This document shows positions 28,604 to 32,820 of a DNA stretch of 32,820 nucleotides, one piece after another. This DNA comes from Desulfuromonas sp. (lineage in GTDB: Bacteria > Desulfobacterota > Desulfuromonadia > Desulfuromonadales > Geopsychrobacteraceae): NCBI GenBank assembly GCA_002868865.1, contig PKUC01000022.1, positions 138,019-170,838 of the forward strand, in the 5' to 3' direction. Position numbers and translations under genes: made by a program. The first letter of the stretch is position 1; each line of letters begins with the position of its first letter. Below the pieces are notes generated by a model that worked only from the letters and a program-made list of their open reading frames with translations, was not told the DNA's origin and made no database searches.

Positions 28604-29056
28604 ATGCTCAGCACGTTCCGCACGGCACTGATACTCGTGTTTTTTTCTTCGTTGCTGTTAGCCTGCGGCAAGAAGGGGCCGGTCCGCCCATTGAACCAAC
28701 CCGAACCGGCGGCGGTCGAAACAGTTGAATTGACCCAGCAGGGGAACAACCTGCAACTCAGCTGGTCCCTGCCAAGCCGCAATCGTGACGGCTCTGTGCT
28801 TACCGACCCTCCGGTGGTCGAGATCTACCGATCGCTCTATGAGCCGGAGAACGATTGCCCTTCCTGCCCGACAACCGGCGAACCGATTGCCATCATCGAT
28901 CCGGACTATCCCGCGCCGGCAACACTGGAGCGGGGTATTTATCGTTTTATCGACAGCGACATTTCTCCCGGGCAGGGGTACCGTTATCGACTGATCCCCC
29001 GCACCGCTCAGGGGCAAGCAGGCGCTAAGGCTGACGTGAACGTGATCAGCCGATAA
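28604..29056 (+). CDS. Small LptM-like lipoprotein with fibronectin-III-like domain
   Basis: 150 residues. Lipoprotein signal peptide with lipobox LLAC (Cys21), directly followed by GKKGPVRPL, which resembles the CGxKGPL start of LptM/YifL, a lipoprotein that helps the LPS translocon LptD mature. The rest (about 45-150) looks like a single fibronectin-III-type beta domain (LQLSWSLPSRNRDG, PPVVEIYRSLY, YRFIDSDISPGQGYRYRL), which LptM lacks. A CPSCP pair sits in one loop. It starts 8 bases after argH and is probably co-translated with it. Exact function unknown; the LptM parallel rests on a short motif. Confidence 0.8.
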   Translation: MLSTFRTALILVFFSSLLLACGKKGPVRPLNQPEPAAVETVELTQQGNNLQLSWSLPSRNRDGSVLTDPPVVEIYRSLYEPENDCPSCPTTGEPIAIIDPDYPAPATLERGIYRFIDSDISPGQGYRYRLIPRTAQGQAGAKADVNVISR

Positions 29057-29120
29057 ACCTGCACCACCACGCGCGAAAACGCGGCCGGTTCTTTACTTTC
29101 AAACACCGGTATGATAGCTA

Positions 29121-29132
29121 TTGAACGTTCAA
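29121..29132. promoter_or_regulatory. Perfect 12-bp palindrome overlapping the terminator before dapA
   Basis: TTGAACGTTCAA (29121-29132) is a perfect palindrome. Its right half is also the base of the 5' arm of the terminator stem at 29127, so the two structures compete. It lies 5 bases after a TATGAT (29110-29115) that could serve as a -10 box. Operator or antiterminator element are both possible. Confidence 0.45.
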
Positions 29133-29161
29133 TCACTTTTGGGTGATTGGACCTTTTTTTT
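29127..29161 (+). terminator. Strong intrinsic terminator or attenuator upstream of dapA
   Basis: GTTCAATCAC (29127-29136) pairs with GTGATTGGAC (29143-29152) over ten base pairs including one G-U, with a six-base TTTTGG loop, followed at once by C and eight Ts. It ends the argH-lipoprotein transcript 35 bases before the dapA ATG. With so little room for another promoter downstream, it may be regulated. Confidence 0.9.
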
Positions 29162-29196
29162 CATTCTTTTTGCAGAGACAGTTGCGGAGGAAAGAC

Positions 29197-30072
29197 ATGT
29201 TTCAGGGATCCATGGTTGCCCTCAGTACCCCCTTCGACGCCGAGGGTCGTTTTGACGAAGAGAGCTACCGTCAACTGATCGAGTTTCAGATCGAAAACGG
29301 CACCGATGTCATCGTCCCCTGCGGGACCACCGGCGAATCCGCCACCCTTGACTTTGACGAACATGGCTACGTCATAAAAACCTGCATCGACCAGGTCAAT
29401 AAACGGATTCCGGTTATCGCAGGCACCGGCGCAAACTCCACCTCAGAAGCACTGCACCTGTCGAACCGCGCCAAAGACATGGGCGCAGACGGGCTGTTGC
29501 TGGTCTGTCCTTACTACAACAAACCGTCACAGGAAGGTGTCTACCAGCACTATAAGATGCTGGCAGAATCGGTCGCGCTGCCGCAGGTACTGTATAATGT
29601 CCCCGGCCGCACCGGCATCAACATGACCGCCGACACCACCTGCCGCCTGGCGGAATTTGACAATATCGTCGCCATTAAAGAGGCCGCCGGATCCTTGACC
29701 CAGGTCAGTGAAATCCTGGCCCGCGCCGGTGATAAGATCGATGTCATCTCCGGTGACGACTTTCTGACCTTCCCGATGATGGCCTGCGGTGCCAAAGGTG
29801 TCATCTCGGTGTCGGCCAACGCGATTCCGGCTGAAGTCAAGGCGATGGTCAAAGCGACCCAGGATGGCGACTACGAAACCGCGCGCGAAATGCACCTGAA
29901 GCTGCTGGCGTTTCATACTGCAATGTTCATCGAAAGCAATCCGGTTCCAGTGAAAAAGACCGTTGCCCTGATGGGAAAATGCCGCGCAGATGTCCGCCTG
30001 CCGCTGGTCGAAATGAGTTCAACGACCCTGGAAAAGCTGCAGGGCGTGCTGAAGCAGTACGCTCTGATCTAA
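29197..30072 (+). CDS. dapA: 4-hydroxy-tetrahydrodipicolinate synthase
   Basis: 291 residues. Condenses pyruvate with aspartate semialdehyde, committing carbon to diaminopimelate and lysine. Schiff-base K161 in AIKEAAGS (the same number as E. coli), GTTGESATLDFDEH, PYYNKPSQEGVYQHY and YNVPGRTGINM are present; the tyrosine and threonine of the catalytic relay are therefore conserved. GGAGG six bases upstream fixes the start at 29197. dapB follows after 73 bases. Feedback control by lysine is usual in this family but cannot be read here. Confidence 0.97.
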   Translation: MFQGSMVALSTPFDAEGRFDEESYRQLIEFQIENGTDVIVPCGTTGESATLDFDEHGYVIKTCIDQVNKRIPVIAGTGANSTSEALHLSNRAKDMGADGLLLVCPYYNKPSQEGVYQHYKMLAESVALPQVLYNVPGRTGINMTADTTCRLAEFDNIVAIKEAAGSLTQVSEILARAGDKIDVISGDDFLTFPMMACGAKGVISVSANAIPAEVKAMVKATQDGDYETAREMHLKLLAFHTAMFIESNPVPVKKTVALMGKCRADVRLPLVEMSSTTLEKLQGVLKQYALI

Positions 30073-30093
30073 ACAACACAACCGATCACGTGA

Positions 30094-30121
30094 CGGCACC
30101 GCTCCCTGAAGGACGGTGCCG
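30094..30121. repeat. Hairpin in the dapA-dapB spacer
   Basis: CGGCACCG (30094-30101) pairs perfectly with CGGTGCCG (30114-30121); inside the loop TCC (30103-30105) can also pair with GGA (30111-30113). No T-run follows, so it is more likely an mRNA-stability or processing hairpin than a terminator. Confidence 0.6.
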
Positions 30122-30145
30122 CCATTGACGCGATAAGGAGTACCG

Positions 30146-30946
30146 ATGAAAGTTGCCATTATTGGCGCCGCCGGACGGATGGGTATCCGCCTTGTGCATG
30201 CGGTCCTCGAAGCCGACGGGCTGGAGGTCGCGGGAGCCATCGAGCGCTCCGGTCACCCCCAGCTAGGACAGGATATCGGCCGGATCGCCGGCGTCGATGA
30301 GCTGGGAGTACTGGTCTCTGATGATCTCGCTGCAACCATGAACGATGCAGACGTTCTGATCGACTTCACCTTCCCCGATGTGACCCTCAACAATCTGGAG
30401 ATCTGCGCCAAACTGGGCAAGATGGTGGTCAGCGGTTCAACCGGGTTTACCCCTGAGCAGCGCGCGGCGGCGGAACAATATGCCAAACAAATCCCCGTTG
30501 TTCTTGCGCCCAACATGAGCGTCGGAGTCAACGCCTGCTTCAAGCTGTTGAAAGAAACCGCCAAGATCCTCGGCGATGACTTCGATGTCGAGGTCGTAGA
30601 ACTGCACCACAACAAAAAGAAAGACTCTCCCTCAGGTACCGCGGTGCGCATGGGCGAAGTTGTCGCAGACGCTTTGGGGCGCGACTACAATCAGGTCGCC
30701 AACTATCACCGTGAAGGGATGTGCGGTGAGCGCAGCCCGCAGGAAATCGGGATGCAAACCGTCCGCGGTGGCGACATCGTCGGCGAACACACCGTCTACT
30801 TTATCGGCATGGGCGAGCGCATCGAAATTTCCCACCGCGCCATGAGCCGCGATATGTTCGCGCGAGGTGCGGCACGGGCCTGTCAATGGATCGCACATCA
30901 GGGACCGGGAATTTACGACATGCAGGACGTCCTCAACTTGAAATAG
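30146..30946 (+). CDS. dapB: 4-hydroxy-tetrahydrodipicolinate reductase
   Basis: 266 residues. NAD(P)H-dependent reduction to tetrahydrodipicolinate. The N-terminal Rossmann motif VAIIGAAGRMGIRLV, DFTFPDVTL, VSGSTGFTPEQ, APNMSVGVN and the substrate-binding ELHHNKKKDSPSGTA with H154/H155 and K158 are all visible. RBS AAGGAG lies before the ATG. Its product is the direct substrate of DapL, encoded 180 bases downstream, so the operon covers three consecutive functions in one branch. Confidence 0.97.
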   Translation: MKVAIIGAAGRMGIRLVHAVLEADGLEVAGAIERSGHPQLGQDIGRIAGVDELGVLVSDDLAATMNDADVLIDFTFPDVTLNNLEICAKLGKMVVSGSTGFTPEQRAAAEQYAKQIPVVLAPNMSVGVNACFKLLKETAKILGDDFDVEVVELHHNKKKDSPSGTAVRMGEVVADALGRDYNQVANYHREGMCGERSPQEIGMQTVRGGDIVGEHTVYFIGMGERIEISHRAMSRDMFARGAARACQWIAHQGPGIYDMQDVLNLK

Positions 30947-30969
30947 CACCGGGCAAAGGAGAGTGTCCC

Positions 30970-31098
30970 ATGAATAAATTCTCCGTTTTTCTCTGTATTC
31001 TGGCCCTTCTCACCCTCTGCGGCTGCGAAACCCTGCGCGGTTTCGGTAAAGACCTGCAAAAAGCCGGAAACTGGGTCGAAGACCAGGCCAAACAATAA
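30970..31098 (+). CDS. Entericidin-like small lipoprotein
   Basis: 42 residues. Lipoprotein signal peptide with lipobox LCGC (Cys19), then ETLRGFGKDLQKAGNWVED, the pattern of the entericidin EcnA/EcnB family (TxRGxGxDxxxxGxxI in enterobacteria). Entericidins are tiny outer-membrane lipoproteins first described as a toxin/antidote pair in E. coli; most distant members have no tested role. AAAGGAG lies 7 bases before the ATG at 30970. It sits in the dap operon between dapB and dapL with no partner gene, so a toxin-antidote role is not supported. Confidence 0.85.
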   Translation: MNKFSVFLCILALLTLCGCETLRGFGKDLQKAGNWVEDQAKQ

Positions 31099-31128
31099 AT
31101 AGACCGATTCCCCCGATCAGGAGTAAGC

Positions 31129-32364
31129 ATGGCACGCATCAACGACAACTATCTGAAACTTCAGGCTGGTTACCTGTTTCCTGAAATCAGCCGCCGCGTC
31201 AGTGAATTCACCACCGCCAACCCGGACGCTCAGGTGATCCGTCTCGGCATCGGCGACGTCACCAAACCACTGGTTCCGGCAGTCCTCAAGGCCTTTCACG
31301 AAGGGGTTGACGACATGGCCCAGGGCGTCAGTTTTCACGGCTACGGCCCGGAGCAGGGCTACGACTGGCTATCGCAAGTCATTATCGACAAGGCGTACAA
31401 ACCCCTCGGTGTCGAGCTGAAAACCAGCGAGGTGTTCATCTCCGACGGTTCCAAGTGTGACAGCGCCAATATCCTCGACATCTTCGACCTCGGCAACAAG
31501 GTGGCCATCGGCGATCCGGTCTACCCGGTCTACAACGACACCAACGTCATGGTCGGCCGCAGCGGTCAGGCCGATGACAAGGGCTACTACGAGGGCCTGG
31601 TCTACATGCCCTGCACCGAGGAAAACGGCTTCGCCCCTGCCTTCCCGAGCGAGAAGGTCGATGTCATCTACCTCTGCTTCCCCAACAACCCGACCGGCAC
31701 CGTCGCCAGCAAAGAGCAGCTCAAGGCCTGGGTCGACTACGCCATCGAAAGCGACGCGGTGATTTTGTTCGACGCCGCCTACGAAGCGTTCATCACCGAA
31801 ACCGATATCCCGCACTCGATTTATGAGATCGAAGGCGCCAAACAGTGCGCCATCGAGTTTCGCTCCTTCTCCAAGACCGCTGGTTTCACCGGCGTACGCT
31901 GCGGGCTGACCGTAGTCCCGGAAGAGCTGATGGGCACCACCGAGAGCGGCGAGAAGTACAGCTTCAACAAACTCTGGAACCGCCGCCAGTGCACCAAGTT
32001 CAACGGCGTCTCCTATCCGGTCCAGAAAGCCGCCGCCGCCGTCTACAGCGACGAAGGCTGGGCCCAGGTCAAGGAGGTCATCGACTATTACATGGAGAAT
32101 GCCCGCATCATTCGTGAAGGGCTGAGCGCAGCAGGAATCGAGTGTTTCGGTGGTGTCAACGCCCCCTACATCTGGCTCAAAACCCCGGAAGGCATGACCA
32201 GCTGGGACTTCTTTGACAAACTGCTGAACGAATGCTTCGTGGTCGGTACCCCCGGCAGCGGTTTTGGTCCGAGCGGTGAAGGCTACTTCCGCCTTTCCGC
32301 TTTCGGTGATCGCGCCAATGTCGAAACTGCGGTGGAGCGCATCCGTCAGAAGTGGGGAAAATAG
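31129..32364 (+). CDS. dapL: LL-diaminopimelate aminotransferase
   Basis: 411 residues. PLP enzyme that converts tetrahydrodipicolinate straight to LL-diaminopimelate with glutamate, bypassing DapD, DapC and DapE. Marks of the DapL subfamily: the start [73 protein letters not shown], and Schiff-base K249 in [19 protein letters not shown] precedes the ATG. It is the third biosynthetic gene of the dapA-dapB-dapL series. The ferredoxin gene overlaps or directly abuts its stop. Confidence 0.97.
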   Translation: MARINDNYLKLQAGYLFPEISRRVSEFTTANPDAQVIRLGIGDVTKPLVPAVLKAFHEGVDDMAQGVSFHGYGPEQGYDWLSQVIIDKAYKPLGVELKTSEVFISDGSKCDSANILDIFDLGNKVAIGDPVYPVYNDTNVMVGRSGQADDKGYYEGLVYMPCTEENGFAPAFPSEKVDVIYLCFPNNPTGTVASKEQLKAWVDYAIESDAVILFDAAYEAFITETDIPHSIYEIEGAKQCAIEFRSFSKTAGFTGVRCGLTVVPEELMGTTESGEKYSFNKLWNRRQCTKFNGVSYPVQKAAAAVYSDEGWAQVKEVIDYYMENARIIREGLSAAGIECFGGVNAPYIWLKTPEGMTSWDFFDKLLNECFVVGTPGSGFGPSGEGYFRLSAFGDRANVETAVERIRQKWGK

Positions 32365-32373
32365 GTGATTCGC

Positions 32374-32568
32374 ATGGTGATCGACGCCAATAAGTGCTGC
32401 GGCAGCGGCGAATGTGTCAAGGCCTGCCCCGAAAAAGCGCTGAGCGTCGTCAACGGCGTCGCGGTTCTCGACGAATCGAAGTGCGATTATGACGGTATCT
32501 GCATTCCGGCCTGCCCCTACAGCGCGATCATCTTTGAAGATACCGAACCGGGCGGCTGCGGTTTTTAG
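32374..32568 (+). CDS. Small two-cluster ferredoxin with non-cysteine second ligands
   Basis: 64 residues, bacterial 2[4Fe-4S] ferredoxin fold. Motif one reads C8-x2-S11-x2-C14-x3-C18-P and motif two C37-x2-D40-x2-C43-x3-C47-P. The second cysteine of each normal CxxCxxCxxxCP motif is therefore Ser and Asp. CxxDxxC is known in Pyrococcus furiosus ferredoxin, where Asp can bind the fourth iron; the Ser variant is rarer. An adjacent C9 and a near-terminal C62 are extra. The ATG at 32374 has AGGTGA 5 bases upstream (overlapping the dapL stop); the GTG at 32365 is an alternative adding three residues. Coupled to dapL, though DapL needs no electron donor. Redox partner unknown. Confidence 0.88.
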   Translation: MVIDANKCCGSGECVKACPEKALSVVNGVAVLDESKCDYDGICIPACPYSAIIFEDTEPGGCGF

Positions 32569-32584
32569 CCAGCCCGCATAGCAA

Positions 32585-32638
32585 CAGAAAAAAAGGAACC
32601 CCGAAAGATTCCCAATCTTTCGGGGTTCCTTTTTTCTG
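32585..32638. terminator. Very long perfect bidirectional terminator
   Basis: A perfect 22-bp stem (32589-32610 with 32614-32635) on a CCC loop; its core is GGAACCCCGAAAGATT and its complement. CAG/CTG (32585-32587, 32636-32638) extend the stem beyond one bulged A. The outer part of the stem is A-run against T-run, so it works as a terminator on both strands. It closes the dap-ferredoxin operon 17 bases after the stop codon. Confidence 0.95.
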
Positions 32639-32820
32639 CCTCACCCCTCAACAGCAGTGAAACGTTTCCTGTCAACTACGACCAAAAACGCAACTTACCA
32701 CAACCCTGATATACCCCAAAAAAACCACCATATTAATTAGGTATGGTTTAGGGTCATATTCCCTACCAGAAAACTCAACCCTGGGGGTTTTCCCCCTCAT
32801 TAAACCATGAACAACCCTAA
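32639..32820. other. Non-coding intergenic stretch with short repeats and dyads
   Basis: No credible gene is visible here. The stretch is more AT-rich than the genes and holds CAACCCT three times (32701-32707, 32776-32782, 32812-32818), an inverted repeat TAGGG-N7-CCCTA (32749-32765) and a GGGGG-TTTT-CCCCC hairpin (32783-32796). It resembles a regulatory region of a gene beyond the window edge. Confidence 0.45.

Noticed and set aside
29057-29196. Lysine riboswitch before dapA
   Set aside because: The interval is about 140 bases and mostly a terminator; none of the long conserved multi-helix structure of a lysine riboswitch is visible.

Overview
This window looks like chromosomal, mostly housekeeping DNA from a Desulfuromonadota (Geobacter / Desulfuromonas / Pelobacter-type) bacterium. 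The basis is the moderately GC-rich coding sequence, protein sequences typical of that group, and a gene order that I recall from Geobacter-like genomes: recA, pilT, recX, alaS, hslVU, argBDF, an RDD protein, argGH, a lipoprotein, dapA, dapB, dapL. No database search was possible, so the lineage is inference.

Layout. Bases 1-1666 hold two tandem paralogous secreted SUMF1-fold proteins; the first is cut by the window edge. They end at a bidirectional terminator facing two leftward genes: darP (ribosome-associated YjgA/DUF615) and a VWA-OmpA lipoprotein. Bases 3817-8104 carry a tight rightward cluster: HD hydrolase, larB, larC (nickel-pincer cofactor synthesis), pgpA and cinA. Next come recA, pilT and recX. 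A leftward PhnD-domain sensor histidine kinase (11036-13327) is divergent from ppc (PEP carboxylase). Then alaS, a receiver-kinase protein with an altered H-box, and hslV-hslU.

From 22279 onward is a biosynthetic block. argB-argD-argF overlap by ATGA junctions; an RDD/zinc-ribbon membrane protein, argG and argH follow, giving the glutamate-to-arginine pathway minus argA/J and argC. An LptM-like lipoprotein then leads to dapA, dapB, an entericidin-like micro-lipoprotein, dapL and a small ferredoxin. dapA-dapB-dapL is the short (aminotransferase) route to LL-diaminopimelate for lysine and peptidoglycan. A very long perfect hairpin terminator closes the block. The last ~180 bases are non-coding, with short repeats and dyads.

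Most of the region is ordinary. The best leads are: (i) argH, which appears to start at a rare ATT codon just after a perfect 13-bp hairpin; (ii) a ferredoxin in which the second ligand of both cluster motifs is not cysteine (Ser and Asp); (iii) a strong terminator overlapping a competing palindrome immediately before dapA; (iv) a receiver-kinase whose H-box reads HKLKTP instead of HELRTP; (v) larB-larC without larA or larE. I saw no tRNA, rRNA, CRISPR array, insertion sequence or prophage, and no gene-free stretch longer than 300 bases.
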